Source: Coffea arabica (lineage: Eukaryota > Streptophyta > Magnoliopsida > Gentianales > Rubiaceae). From it: a stretch of DNA of 64,000 nt. The stretch is taken from contig NC_092317.1 of assembly GCF_036785885.1 (NCBI RefSeq), positions 3,102,501 to 3,166,500 on the forward strand, written 5' to 3'. Position 1 is the stretch's first letter. Every line of letters starts with the position of its first letter. The notes below the pieces were generated by a model. It was given only the letters and a program-made list of their open reading frames with translations. It was not told the DNA's origin and made no database searches. A program made the translations under genes and the position numbers. This document shows, piece after piece, positions 1 to 12,198 of the stretch.

Positions 1-589
1 TTATAGAATGGCCTGTCAATTTTACGAACTCAACATTTTCCAATAGTAGATGTAGCTCAGGAAAAGAGTACTTAATATTTACTGCAATCGCAAAGTGCTC
101 TGATTTTGTTAGGCTACAAGTCTACTGCTGTTGATTTTCAATCAAACGAATGGTGGACCTTGTCTTTAATGTTGAATTCTTATGGCCCATGAAGTAGTTG
201 TCACAACTAAATGAAGATTCTTTATGAAAACATTCACTGGATATTCATGCTTGTTGTCTGGCTGTTTGATGTCCATAGCTCATCTTCCTGTGTATTTGAA
301 TTCCAAAAACGTTTGGTGAAAAGGAAATGCATTATATACATGGTGTTTATTGATGAAAATTTCAGCACATGTCAAGCCCACACTTTGACTCTGATGCCAC
401 GGGATCTGCCTGCACTAGGCTATCAGAGCAAAATAAAGATAAATCTAGGAAAGTTTAACTCATACTCTACATGTGGAGATGAAAATAAAAATCCTGATCT
501 TCTTGCTTCCGAAGAATATTTGCCATGAGGACCTAGATGGTAGAGCACCTCTGTTTTAGTGCAACTCAGTTTGGTTTCTCACCAAAAAG

Positions 590-955
590 TTGCTTTTACA
601 CTTGTATTTATGTTGGCAAGACGATGGATCTGCTGTCAAGGAGGAATATAAAAAATGGTGCCTTTCAGGGGAGGGTCCACGGAGGGGTTTTAGAGGAATA
701 CTATTGATTCTTGTGTATGTGATTATGCAGAACTTCAAAAGTTTGGTTTTTCCCCCCAGTGGAATCTGGAGAATCCTTACTGGCAGAAAATGTTGCTGGT
801 GATGTAGAGGATGCAAGTATGAAGGAGATCAGATCCGTTGACAAGTAGCAGAAGCATAAGAAGTGGCTTACCAAGTGGAACAACGTTGAGAAGATTAGTC
901 ATGTCTATGCTGATTGGATTGAAAGTATGCCACATGTTCCTCCAGGCAGCCTGTG
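590..955 (+). pseudogene. Degenerate coding-like tract, gene unrecognised
   Basis: Two stretches read like plant exons. One, near 620-690, contains DDGSAVKEEYKKWCLSGEG. The second follows a pyrimidine-rich cag at about 757 and runs to a stop near 953. It is interrupted by an in-frame TAG at about 846; downstream of that the reading continues with a lysine/tryptophan-rich segment (KKWLTKWNNVEKISHVYADW). This could be the 3' end of a gene whose body lies left of the window, or a pseudogene. I do not recognise the family. The 589 bases to the left hold only short ORFs in shifting frames. Confidence 0.3.
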
Positions 956-1840
956 ATGCCGAATTTTGAAAACGTGAATGATATACCAAAATTCTTTGTA
1001 ATTATTGTTCAGACTGAAGGATAGTGTAATCTCTTTAGCAGAGATTTGTTATTAGTTGAATTTGACGCAGTTATTTTGCTAAACCTTTCAGGTGTAGCAA
1101 AGAAAAGTGTCTCGAAGATCACTTCTTTTCTCTCTTTTGTTTGGAAAAGTGCCGTGTATTCCCTTTGATTGTATTGTGCAGTACGTAGAGAAGAAAGAAA
1201 TAGACAGCTAAGAGTAGCATGACTTTCAGCCTTTCAGGTCCCCATTTAGTTTCTTGCAGATTATTGTACTATTGTAAGAAGTGAAACATGATTTTTGTCA
1301 ATTTTACCTTGACGGGGTATAATTGCAGTCTGAAAAAGGTTTACCAAGCTGGAACTTAGAGCTTCAAGAAATGTATTCTTCAAGTCGGCCAAAGATGCAT
1401 CTTCCCCGAACTAACTAGTAATTTGAGGGTAAACGATCACTTTCATGAAAAAGAACCAATTTTGGAACATCGCTTTTTCCCTTCCTCTTGAACGCATCGA
1501 GTTACTACATTTTAGACCAACTGTTGCCCCCGACACCTCAAAAGTGTTTTCGTGATGGTCGTGATTGTGCGCATGGCACATCCTCATTGAGTTTTTTCTC
1601 AATACCGTGATTTTCCTGGGTGTTTGGGGCGGGTGAAAAAATTGCATATTCTACAGGAACGTAACTGCAACTATGATTTACAGTTGTAGTGATTGTGTTT
1701 CATAGCAGCAACACCTGTTAATGATAGTACAAGCATAAGCTGAAAATCTCGGTTCCGAGGGTCCTCCTCCATTTAAAAGAATGGAACGTAAGTTTTAAAT
1801 TTAGAACCAAATGCATCTTTCTGCGCATTTGGCTGTTTCG
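956..1840. other. Intergenic, no gene seen
   Basis: No ORF here has convincing codon use or splice continuity. The segment lies between the decayed tract on the left and the 3' end of the racemase-like gene on the right, so part of it is probably that gene's 3' UTR. Confidence 0.5.
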
Positions 1841-3794
1841 CTATGTAGCAATTTCAGCAGAACGAGCATGTTTGATAGCTGATCTGGCCAAGGCATCCAC
1901 TGGGTCTACACATTTCTTGAGAAGAGGATCATCTGGAGGCAAAAGGCCTTGCATGTCATCAGAGGCAAGGATTATAGTGTTTACGGCTCTCACCAGAAGT
2001 ACTTGCAAAGCAATTCTGAACAAATTTTGAGCTCCTTCAATGTCTTTTCTGATTAAAGCTTCCATTGCTGGGAGTACAGTGTGTTCCATGGTAGCTTTAT
2101 CCGGCACCATGACCTCAAACCCCTGCATTAATAAGCTCAGGATTTTGGAAATACACACGTTTTCATCAGCATGAAAGGTAAGGGCCTAAAAGGCTAGCAG
2201 AGTTTTCAACCAGCAATAGACGCGCCTCGGTTAGAACCTCACTAGCTAGATGCGTCATTGCCCCAAGCGCAAAGATAAAGGCTAGCAGATTTTCACTTCC
2301 AATTCGAACAGATGAAATGGGCACATTCCATAACTACAAGCCAAAGCATAACAAACAGACAAAGCATAAAAGCATCAACTGCCTACAGATGTTAGCTCTG
2401 CAGGATACTTTCATCTTGCACATAGAAGTCTATTACTCACTGCTACCTGCCTTAAGTTTTAACATAGTATTAGATAGAAGTTGTCAGAAGGCTTTTAGTT
2501 AAAAAGCCAGACTAGTCGTCTAACTAAGACTTGCTTGCTATGTGTAGCACCATCACAAGAGAGACGTTATTAAGAAAACCTATCGAAGTAAATTATGCAG
2601 TCAAGAAAGTAAATCCTGTATATTAAGCCTGAAATCTATAGCAGGGAAAAGGCCACATCGGAGTAGCTTATAACTAACAGCATTAGTCATGTGCAATCAC
2701 CAAACATTAACATTAATCATGCAACATTTGCAAGGGTTACACAACTAAATTGTGGTTCTTTATTGTCATTTGGAACTCATGAAGCTAGATGCTCGAGAAG
2801 TGAAAGGCTTTTTATTGTCCGCTTCACTAATATTGAAGGCAAACATGTACACAAATGTATGTCAACTTTCAGAAGCATTTCATGCAAAATTTCTTTATGA
2901 TCGATTATTATAATAACAGGTAGCATTAATCCATGCTTAAGGCAGAAATCTCAACACACAGCATCATTTCAGTAGTCAGTACATATTTTTGTTCAACCTA
3001 AAATTCACCCCAAGGGGAAAAAAAATAAAAAAAAAATGGAGAAAAGGGACAGGAAACAAGAAGAAAAGACACGCAGTAGATGGAAATACCTCATTTTGAA
3101 GTTTCTTCTGATAAAATCCTGCAGCTAACGTCGCATCACTTGCAATAATTCCAATACGTAGTGGACTTCCAGCTTCAAGAGGCTTCATTTTTGCTTCCTT
3201 TAGCTCCTTGGCAACACATTCGCCTATATGAAGAAAAGGTACAGAACATCCTTCTGCAACCTCGTCATACCATGAATGGGATACATGACAAGGCGTCACA
3301 ATGCAACCAGCTCCAGAATTCTCCAGAAATATTCTCTTGGTTCTCAGATTTGAAACAGCTGGACCATGATCCTTAGCTCGATGTTCACCCTTACTAGTAA
3401 GGAAAGGCAAAGAACTCCTTTCGTGGAACAAAAGCTCCTTGCTTAGTACTGGATCAGAGCAAAGAACAAAAGGGATGCTGCTACTCTCGGCATCCTTCGA
3501 ACTCCAGTCCACCAATTTCTTGGCAAACTTCACAGTGGATACAACTGAGGCACCACCAATAACTCCTACTGAGTTGCGAGAAAGCAATGAACCACCACCA
3601 TCTATTAGAGCACTAGTTGAGCGAGAATTCTTGCTAAAGTCCAGTAGATCACCGCTTTCTTCAATTTTTGGGATAATAGAAGATGGAGATAAAGCAAGAA
3701 CAGGATTTCTCCTGACCGTGTTCTGACTTCTCTGCCTGCTTATAAAACCCAAAGCATGAGATGGATGATTCAATGACTGAAAAGAGGCTGCCAT
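1841..3794 (-). CDS. Asp/Glu racemase-like protein, plastid-type N-terminus
   Basis: Two exons, 3794-3090 and 2122-1841, join in phase 0 across a GT..AG intron to give about 328 residues. The Asp/Glu/hydantoin racemase fold is shown by SVGVIGGASVVSTVKFAKKL (near residues 75-94), by VTPCHVSHSWYDEV with the first catalytic-type Cys at about 169, and by a C-terminal block from VMVPDKATMEHTVLPAM to VDALARSAIKHA. The first 50 residues are rich in Ser, Arg and Asn and poor in acidic residues, as in a transit peptide, so plastid import is plausible. An in-frame ATG lies five codons upstream; I chose the second because it starts a typical MAAS transit peptide. The second catalytic Cys of the family appears replaced: the matching motif reads IILASDDM, with Ser at about 289. 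Racemase activity is therefore uncertain. The family call is secure; the substrate is unknown. Confidence 0.88.
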
Positions 3795-5401
3795 GCTTAT
3801 CAATATCAAAGCAGAAGAGAGTACCAGAAAGGAATTCTGTTTAACTTTGGCCTGTTATGCGCTAAACTCTGTGAATTCTTCTGCAAGAACCCAAAGCTAG
3901 GCGTATCCCAAATTTTATACGAATCCAATTTGGCTAAACTTCCTTGCGCCCTCGTAAAAAGACTGCTCCTTTTGGCTTTGCATACAAAATCTCAAAAGCA
4001 GGCGCTCCAGAACTTTGATTTCCAGCCTCTAGAGCCCCATAATCTGGTCAATTTGAAGTTTTATTAAGCCCTTAAATAAAAAATTCCACCCGGATTCTTG
4101 TACTGTTGAAAGGGATACCTAGAAAACGGGTCCAGGCTCAGCCTAATTAAAACTCAGCAACGATTCTCTCAATTTCCATATCTTTCTGCTTCCTGAAAGC
4201 CAGCTTTTGATTGTATCTAAAATCTTTAGACCCCCAAATAGCAACCTTCAATCAGATGACAGCTCAAACAGCCACCAAATCTTTTCTTTCGGAATTTCAG
4301 AGGCAAAACTCCCAAAAGAAAGCATAAATCTCTGTGTGTTTATTCTACAGCAAAGCAGAAAAGGAAAATATTAAACATTTAAACTTGAAAATGCGGAGTG
4401 GGCTGGCAAGCTCCTAGTACGAGAGACGTTACTTCTGTATACACTATAAACAAACCAATTACAGATCATTCGTGGCAAAACTCAACTTTGGAATGTTTGT
4501 GTAATGGTCTATCTATCATGTTTTTTGGTCTAGAAAAGCGAATTACTTAAACAATAACTACAGGACAAGATTCATTGCTAGTTTTAGAGATCTTACATCA
4601 TCGAGCATGCTTTGATGTTGGGCGATAGTGCAAGTGGGGACTGGCCTAATTGGACGAGGTATGGTAAGGGTGATGGGTCTTGAATCTGCATGATTAATGA
4701 ACGTTACAGGTCCCAACCAACTTGCTGCTGTCAATGGTTGTCTTTGGATAGAGTAATTATTTACTGCATAAATAATTCCTACAGCTCATCATCAATAACT
4801 TAGCTCGATTGGCTTATTATCGAGATAAGGGTTCTGTTGGTTGAAAGATTAAACAGTTTACGGCCCGATTTAGTCAATATTTATTTATGCAGTTTGCATA
4901 TTCTTTCTTGGAACAATAAGATTATGCCTTAATATACTAAAAACAGCTTGTCAAATAAGCTCCAAAATGGAACAAAAAGACTTCACAGAAGTCTGAATGT
5001 CAATCAAACCACCTGCCAACATTTAAGACTGATACTCCAGTCTCGGTGATATCACGGCATTGTACAAAAGCTTATATGTTACAAAATTGTAAATAGCTAG
5101 TGAGCACATGATGAAATGAATCAGGAAATGGAACAAATTTTCGTTTACAAGCCTTGTGGCACTAGTTGATGCTCTGCCAGAATAAGCTACAGCTAGATGG
5201 GAAGTGAAATACACACCGGCTAACTTGAGATGACCATTTGTGTCAAAGTAGACGGAATACTGTCTTGATTTGGGCTAATTCGCATAGTCAGAAAGTTATA
5301 ATAGAGGCAGCAAAATGGCAATGCCTTGACAAGTCCATTTCCCCTCTTCTGCATCATCTTTGTGAAAAAAATCCAGAAATGTAAAACAAGAAGTTATCAA
5401 C
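3795..5401. other. Intergenic, includes promoter side of the racemase-like gene
   Basis: No coding region is supported. The segment near 3800-4300 is presumably 5' UTR and promoter of the racemase-like gene, and the bases just left of 5402 are 3' flank of the membrane-protein gene. AT-rich stretches show no clear inverted ends. Confidence 0.5.
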
Positions 5402-7062
5402 TCATTTACGCTTTGCTTTTGAATGCCTGAGCGGATGAATAATATGTTTAACTTTGCTACAGCGGATTAGCTTTCTGACATCCCCTCTAATAGAAAAGAA
5501 AGCAGAAAGCACAGCAATGTACATTGAACGGTACATGCAAACTTCTTTAGAAGGATCGTTAGGCGCATGCTTTCCAAAATTGACTTCCCTGGCAATTCCC
5601 AAAATGATGAGCATTACCCCAAAGAGGCTCATCCTTCCAGATCTCATTAGACCTAGAAATGCTCCAGCTAAAGAGAAGTAGCTTCCTGCAAGAACCTGTA
5701 TGGAGCAGAAAGTAACCGCATCATTAGCTTAAGAAAACAGGTTTTAGAGGAAAAACCAGTGCATTCTTCTCTATTGTGCTGTATCGCACGCGAATGGGAT
5801 AACACAAACCTCCATGTGCTTGAGATCGATTGTTGACGGCCCTTTACCCATGTTGATGAATTTCCCAGTGCTCAGCAAGTCGTTGTAGGTCGGCATGCTT
5901 GTTTTCTTGGTAATGGCTTTTGCAATGGCTCCAGGAGACAGAATGATCTTTACTACCACTGTAGGAAGAACCTCACTCGCAATCAGCTGAGAGGATGTCA
6001 CCTCCATAGGTGTTTCGCACATGCCAATTCTACATGGGAATCTGAGGTCAAAAGTACAATGTTTCAGAAATCAAGCGATCTTCAGTTGCAGCCCCTACTG
6101 GAAATTTGAAAAATGCAGGCGACAGAATTCAGCACTACATTTGACATTGGTATAAAAAACAATAGAGGCGGATAAGTAATGCAGTAGTTGGTTTCTCTCT
6201 GTTTTTTTAATTTTCTTTTTAGTGCAGCACTTCTTTGAGCGCTGATTGGTTTTTCACTATATCATTACCTTTCCTTTTTTTTTTTCGTTCAACTAACGTC
6301 AAGCTCTTCACAAGAAGCATCAAGTCAGGGTACTGGGGACAATAAATGGGAAAATCATCAAGAAATTGCCCCAGAGCTGTGATCTACCTCGACAACATCC
6401 CGTCTTTAGATCTAAATCTTACAATTTGAATTGAATTCTATCCAATAATTCAAATTGATTGATGTATATGTTATGATTTTTATAGGATAAACTTGCACAA
6501 AATAGGTGTTAAACTTGAATTTGCAACTCAACCATTTATACCGGACAGAATTCAACTTACGAGACTCCAAATCCTCCCTCCCTTAGCTCGGAAGGTTCAG
6601 GACTTACACAAGAAGATGCATATAATTGATCCAATATCCATCCACAGGCTGGAATCTCAATCAACAAAAAGAGCACTGGTCCAGAGGAGCAAGGATGGCC
6701 GCCTAATAGTAATAGTACAAGATTATATGGCATATCTTAATTGTCAAAATTCACAATGACATGATTGCTTTGGGAGCTAATCTTTCAAAATAAGGGGACC
6801 CATTACATAACATTGAATGATGTGCTACATCTTCAGGGAAACTAATAAAACAATAAAAGAAGGACCCATCAAATTTTTTTTTTAAAAAAAAAAAGGAAAA
6901 GATTGAATCAAATAATTGGGCGTAAGCAGGACATGGTGACATATTAAAGATGCACGCAGTAAATAACCTGAAAAGAGGAACTTGGAAAATAATGAGGAGG
7001 AAATAAATTTGAGAAGCGACGCGAGAAATGATCCTGGCCCATTTCTTTGACAACGACGCCAT
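5402..7062 (-). CDS. Conserved multi-pass membrane protein of unknown function
   Basis: Three exons (7062-6968, 6041-5810, 5695-5402) join through GT..AG introns with full frame continuity to give about 206 residues starting MASLSKKWARII. I do not recognise the family. Visible features are a hydrophobic segment at about 12-31 (SQIYFLLIIFQVPLF), a Cys-containing loop (FPCRIGMCETPMEV), a hydrophobic stretch at about 51-75, a Gly/Ala-rich helix at about 111-126, and a helix at about 131-147 (MSLFGVMLIILGIAREV). A basic tail ends HSKAKRK. This suggests three or four membrane segments with a lysine-rich cytosolic end; a terminal dilysine-like signal is possible. An in-frame ATG at 7152 would add 30 residues; the inner start gives the shorter, hydrophobic N-terminus. 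Exon length, phase and junctions agree so well that a real gene is likely, but the function is unknown. Confidence 0.72.
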
Positions 7063-7152
7063 AGCCAATTGCCCGATGAGATGATAAGTCTGGTACTTTG
7101 TACTTTTCTTCCCGCAAATAGCAAATTCACGACCCGACGACAGTAAGGCCAT

Positions 7153-7893
7153 GTTTGGTTCCCATTTCTATTCTGTCGTGAATAGCGACTTGTACGTGGG
7201 CGACGTGTCCTCGTGATTTATTTATTTTTTGGGGGTTGCATTACCACCATTCGCTTGTTTGTGGGTTTCGCCTTTCATAATTCTCATCATCACCTGCATT
7301 CATCCATGTACTCCTAAACCTAATCCGAATTGTTGTTTGATTTTTTGTCAAACACCGATTGTTGTTTTTCAAAACAAGTTTGGATAAGCTTTCAACTTTC
7401 AAAACTTACACTGGATCCTTTTGGATGAACTTTGTGATTAAGGAACTTTGTGATAAAAAAAAAAAAAAAAGAAGCTTGTGATTAAGGAACTCAAATATTT
7501 TGTCATTTTCAACAGATAAACCTCTATCATGATTTTTAGTCGCTATTTTTTGTCGTTTTTCATCAGAGTTCTGATCCAATATCCAATGACCAATAGATGC
7601 TTGTAGTGTCGGAAACCATCTGCGTAGCTTGCGGCTGTTAAAAACCTTTAGGCAAAAATTCCTTCCTTTTTTTTTTTTTTTATTTATTATGGGGGCATAT
7701 ATGCACCGTGAACTTTCCTCAAATATCTTCTACTGAAGTGTGTGATAGTTTAACTATTGTAGCTGCATTTCTTTGATCTCAAACGGCAACTCGGTTCATT
7801 GAATCTTGGGTTAATGATGAAATTCCTTCCATGAATGGGACCCGATAGTTTCCACTATTGCAGGTACAAAAATAGAAGAGCAGAAGAAGCTCT
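7153..7893. other. Intergenic, no gene seen
   Basis: AT-rich DNA with several homopolymer runs (A at about 7457-7471, T at about 7666-7681). No supported ORF. The right-hand edge is the target site of the Harbinger-type element. Confidence 0.5.
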
Positions 7894-7896
7894 TTA

Positions 7897-8770
7897 GAGC
7901 ATCCACAATGCTATTACACTTTGTGGAGTGTAATCCACATGCCACGTCAGCATTCCACTTTCTCCTCTTTTATTACACTTTCATTCACAATGGATTACAC
8001 TCCACAAGGTGTAATAGCATGGGTCCACAATTAATCAAATATTTATTTTAATAATGCATAACTCATATCCCATAAATAAATAAAGTAATTTTTAAAACTA
8101 ATTTTGTTATTTTTAAAAAATAAAGTACTAACTTTCGTTAAATTTTGTACATTTTGAATTTTTTTATTTTCTAAAAATGATATTATTAATTTTTAAGTTT
8201 GAATAATATATCTTTTTCTATGTTTCAAAAATAATATATTGTTATTTTTTAAAAAATAATTATGTAGGAAATTAAACAAATATTTGATACTTCAAATGCG
8301 AAGATATCATAATAATCCATACTTAATTAATAATTCGGAATGTAATTAGTTGAACTCCATAACATAATATTACATAAGTTAAATCAAATAAAATACAAAT
8401 AATAACAAAATGAATACTAGTTTTCATTGTCATTGCCTTCGAATCGTTCCCAAATATGCTCGACCAAGTCTAATCGAAGTTGATGATGTACTTCTCGATC
8501 ACGTAATTCCGCATTCCCAAAAAGTGTTGTGTGTTCCCAAAAAGTGTTGTGTGTTTATATAGAATTCTAAAAATAGTGCCATTGGATATAACCGTTGGAA
8601 ATGTTAAATGTGCTTTGTGCTGGAATTTTACCATTGCCATAGGGCCCACATTCAATGGATTACACGCATCATACATGTGATGCGTGTAATCTCCATGACA
8701 CGGCTCCAATGGGGAGCCGTGTCATGGAGCGGTGTAATGGCTCCCCATTACACCCCCATTGGAGCTGCCC
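7897..8770. mobile_element. PIF/Harbinger-type deletion derivative
   Basis: An 874-bp element is flanked by a TTA duplication (7894-7896 and 8771-8773), the target size and sequence of PIF/Harbinger transposons. The terminal repeats are similar: GAGCATCCACAATG on the left, and GGGCAGCTCCAATG when the right end is read inward. The interior has subterminal palindromes, including a roughly 27-bp inverted pair near 7911-7937 and 7993-8019 and two hairpins at about 8657-8694 and 8691-8729. It keeps the 3' end of a transposase gene, so it is an internal-deletion product and not an unrelated MITE. Confidence 0.8.
8417..8515 (-). pseudogene. Remnant of Harbinger transposase C-terminus
   Basis: The minus strand reads ELRDREVHHQLRLDLVEHIW and on to a TAG at 8419-8417. 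This matches the C-terminal end typical of plant HARBI1/ALP1-like Harbinger transposases. Upstream, the frame runs into a 20-bp tandem duplication (about 8514-8553), and the rest of the catalytic domain is missing. It is not functional by itself. Confidence 0.65.
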
Positions 8771-8773
8771 TTA

Positions 8774-9120
8774 GCATCTTTGACAATTGATGGATGCAGA
8801 GTAGAGTAAATGATGAAGAAGGCATTTCAATTTTCATCATCATATTGATCGGTCCAAAGAACAAATCCCTCTGCGGCCAACTCAGAATTTAAAATTCAAA
8901 TCACAAAAGGCACAAAGGTAGATTTAGTATTGAATTGAGCGCTCCCATGTGACTGCGAGTCAGATTTTCAGTTCATGTGGTCACACATCCCTATGCAAAA
9001 ATCCCGCCCTCACATTCACAATGATAAGGGAATGCACCCAGCCCACCAATAATTGAAGTTTGTGCCACATAACATATTGTTGTCTGTTCATTCTTCCTCC
9101 GTGCTCTCTTTAATTTCGGT
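8774..9120. other. Short intergenic, F-box promoter side
   Basis: No ORF is supported here. It is the presumed promoter and 5' UTR of the F-box gene that starts at 9121. Confidence 0.45.
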
Positions 9121-10242
9121 ATGTGGAGCAACCTTCCCTTTGATCTCCTAGCTAACGTCTTCTCCTTCCTTTCCCCTGACTCCTTGGCCTGCGCCAAATC
9201 CTCCTGCCGCCATTGGCATCAATGTGCTAGGTACTTGGCCACGCCGGAGTCGCCGCGGCGACATCCACCATGGTTCATAGCCTTGCCTAATCGCAGCCGC
9301 GGTCTCTTTTGCTGTGCTTCTAATCCAATTGACAACAACAACAACAGCAGTTGGTACATGTTACCACTTGACTTTCTCCCAATCCCAACCCGACCCGTTT
9401 CTGCAACAGCTGGTCTAATTCTTCTAAGATCAACTAGCACTACGCCTTTTCAATTAGCCATATGCAACCCTTTTACCAGGCAATTTAGGCACCTGCCGAT
9501 GCTAAATGTCACCAGGATTAATCCAGCGGTTGGGGTCATGGAATTGGATCCAGGCCATCAATTCGGCGAGCTCAACTTCAGGGCCTATGTTGCCGGTGGC
9601 ATGTCTGAAGCGCCGGGCGGCGGCGCGTTATACGAGCCAAAGGTGGAAATGTACGATTCGCGGTGTGACACGTGGAAGGTTATCGGATCAATGCCAGTGG
9701 AATTTGCAGTGAGACTAACAGTTTGGACACCCAATGAAAGCGTGTACTCCAATGGGATCCTGTACTGGATGACATCAGCCAGAGCCTATAGTGTGATGGG
9801 ATTTGAGATTGCTACAAATAACTGGAGAGAATTGAGTGTGCCGGTTGCTGATAGGCTGGAGTTCGCAGCATTGGTGCAGAGGAATGGGAAGCTGACGCTC
9901 CTTGGTGGCAAGTGTGGTGGTGATGCGTGTATATGGGAGCTGGGAGAAGGGGATGTATGGCGTATGATTGAGAAGGTGCCATTTCAATTGGGGATGAGAT
10001 TTTTGGGAGGAAAAGGCTGTTGGGATAGCACCAAATGTGTTGGCAATAATGGGATAGTTTGCCTGTACAAGGATCTTGGATCGGGCATGTTAGTTTGGAG
10101 GGAAGTTGTAGATGAGGGCAGGTGGGAATGGTTTTGGATTGATGGATGTTGTTCGATAAGAGGCCAGCAACTGCAGAATTTTCAGATTAAAGGACTCCTG
10201 CTACATCCAAATCTTGCTCATTCCTCCCTCCTCAATGCATAA
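9121..10242 (+). CDS. F-box/kelch-type protein, substrate adaptor of an SCF E3 ligase
   Basis: Single exon, 373 residues. The F-box is at residues about 4-40 (WSNLPFDLLANVFSFLSPDS followed by CRHWHQCA). Such domains bind SKP1 and place the protein in a Skp1-Cullin-F-box ubiquitin ligase. The rest carries kelch-like or F-box-associated repeats: AICNPFTRQFRHLPML, VEMYDSRCDTWKVIGSMP, YSNGILYWMTSARAYSVMGF, LTLLGGKCGGDACIWEL. These usually form the substrate-binding propeller. No signal peptide or membrane segment is seen. GC-rich codon use in the first 500 bases differs from the AT-rich surroundings, as expected of a real exon. AATAAA at 10556-10561 is a candidate poly(A) signal. The target protein cannot be told from sequence. 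Confidence 0.9.
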   Translation: MWSNLPFDLLANVFSFLSPDSLACAKSSCRHWHQCARYLATPESPRRHPPWFIALPNRSRGLFCCASNPIDNNNNSSWYMLPLDFLPIPTRPVSATAGLILLRSTSTTPFQLAICNPFTRQFRHLPMLNVTRINPAVGVMELDPGHQFGELNFRAYVAGGMSEAPGGGALYEPKVEMYDSRCDTWKVIGSMPVEFAVRLTVWTPNESVYSNGILYWMTSARAYSVMGFEIATNNWRELSVPVADRLEFAALVQRNGKLTLLGGKCGGDACIWELGEGDVWRMIEKVPFQLGMRFLGGKGCWDSTKCVGNNGIVCLYKDLGSGMLVWREVVDEGRWEWFWIDGCCSIRGQQLQNFQIKGLLLHPNLAHSSLLNA

Positions 10243-12198
10243 GCTTGATTTGTTATTCCGTCGCTTTTTTGTTGGTGTTTCTTATTCTTCCTCTTCCGAT
10301 AATATCAGTTGTGATTTTCAGCTACATATCAGTTAATCATGTACGATCGAATTCAAAATTCAGGTGCGAATTGCCAAGTTCTTTTTCAGTTGGAAACGTA
10401 TTGGCGGCTTGGCTCCCGCAACCGCCTCCAGAAGGAATTTTGTAGCCACTCAAAGTAGAATCTTTTGCACCGAAGGCCTCAAGAAAGTAGAAGATACTCG
10501 ATCATAGACTAGGGAGTTAGTTGTTCACTGTAAACTGTCACTCTCTTCATCAAGCAATAAATTGAGTTCGCCTGCGGGCCTTGATTGGCTCAGCAGTGGT
10601 TCTGCACGTTTCTGGACCGGGGTCCTTTGTTTCGAATCTTGTAGTCCGAACACTGAAATCAATTCAATATTTTGTTTTGATAGATCTGAAATCAATTAAC
10701 ATAAGATATTGCAAAATGGTATGATGATGATAATTTTCCTAACTTAAGTGCCACAGTGGTGTTTAAGTTTTACTACTACATCCCAGCTAAATTTACCAAT
10801 GCAATAGTTAGCCGACCGGCATTATACACGACCGTGGTCCGAAGCCACGAGTCGGTTGGTTGTGAAATTGCTATTTGTCCTCCTAAGTTTGTCCATATCT
10901 GTCCTTTTCTTTCTATTACTACTAAAAGATAAATCTTTTAAGGCTTCGACTTACGCTTTTTCTAATGGATTCCGGATGATGTCTTCGGAGGTAAAAGTTA
11001 AAACTACTGCGGTAACTCAAGACCAAAAACAATGGGTCGTGGTTAAACTGGTTAGAACGGATCCTATTGCAAAGTCGCCGAAGACCAAACCCGAAACCGG
11101 ATTCTTTCACCTCCAATCATGAAAGATCGGACCTGTATGTATTACTCCGTTTTACTACTATTCTAACTTGACCTGCTTCATCCTATGAATTACAAACAAT
11201 ATACTTAAAACATAGTACCTGTCAAAATGGACTCTTTATCTAACTACAATAAATGAATAAAATGATAGAGTAGTATCATGTAGTGGCTGACTCATTGCTG
11301 TTGAAAACTTGGGCAAAGTGACTAGTGGATTTCTTGAAGCCAGTTTCGTTTTTCATCATTGGCTCGAGGAAGCTAGTCAAAAGAGTTATTCTCCTGAGAT
11401 ATCTGGAGGGGATATCTTACAAGCCGTTTTCGTTTTGCGAGATCTTTTGAGGTAATATTAATTGAACACCCCATGACTGCTTTCCTTGTATGCATTTTGT
11501 GATTGGTAGTTTCTGAATTTTTATTAAAATGGGTTCTCTTGCAATTCAGAATGGTAGAGGTCTTGCATATGCTGCGTGTTGGGATTTTTCTATTATATAT
11601 GATATCAAAGAAAGATCAATTTTTTATGAGAAACATTTTCGGAGCTGGGTTTTGAGTATTTAGGAAAATTTTTTATCTGAGTTACGCTATATGAGTTTGT
11701 ATCAGTTGAAAGGCTCCCGGAGCCTATGAGCATCAGAATCAGTCGATCAGATGTTGCCAGTGCAGCACTTGGTTTGGTATATTAGCTGCAAAATTGATGT
11801 TTCTGATTCTTAATATGACTTTCTTGGGTGGACTTACAAGACCTAATTGCTGGCATATATAGCGGGAATATTATATACTTAATATTTTGAGTGCTGAGGA
11901 TCCATTTGCTCGGGGGTTTTTCCTATACTCAGAGAATCAGGTTGTGATTGCGGTAGTTTTAGTGGTTTTCAGTGGAAGAAATTTCTTTGGAACATGATAA
12001 AGCTGTTACGTTTCTCCAGTCATAACTGCCACTTTACCATCTTCAAAGGATTTTTCCCATAGGTCTGATTGTAATTTACTGGTGTGTATATTTGAGTTGT
12101 CAGGTGAGCTCTTGTAGAAACCAAATAGAATGTCTTGCACAAATAATGCGTTGAAGGAGTTCTGAATATAGTGGTGGTGCAGATAGATTTAAGTTGAA
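10243..12198. other. Intergenic and probable 5' UTR region of the NB-ARC gene
   Basis: No ORF has an ATG start and convincing composition. The reading near 10856-11122 would start at TTG and is not supported. The right half probably holds the promoter and perhaps a 5' UTR intron of the gene starting at 12199. Confidence 0.45.

Noticed and set aside
211-528. 105-codon ORF on +
   Set aside because: No motif, mixed codon use, and the better protein-like text shifts frame within it; not supported as a gene.
10856-11122. 88-codon reading with a hydrophobic start
   Set aside because: It begins at TTG, not ATG, has no homology I recognise, and lies in probable promoter or UTR sequence.
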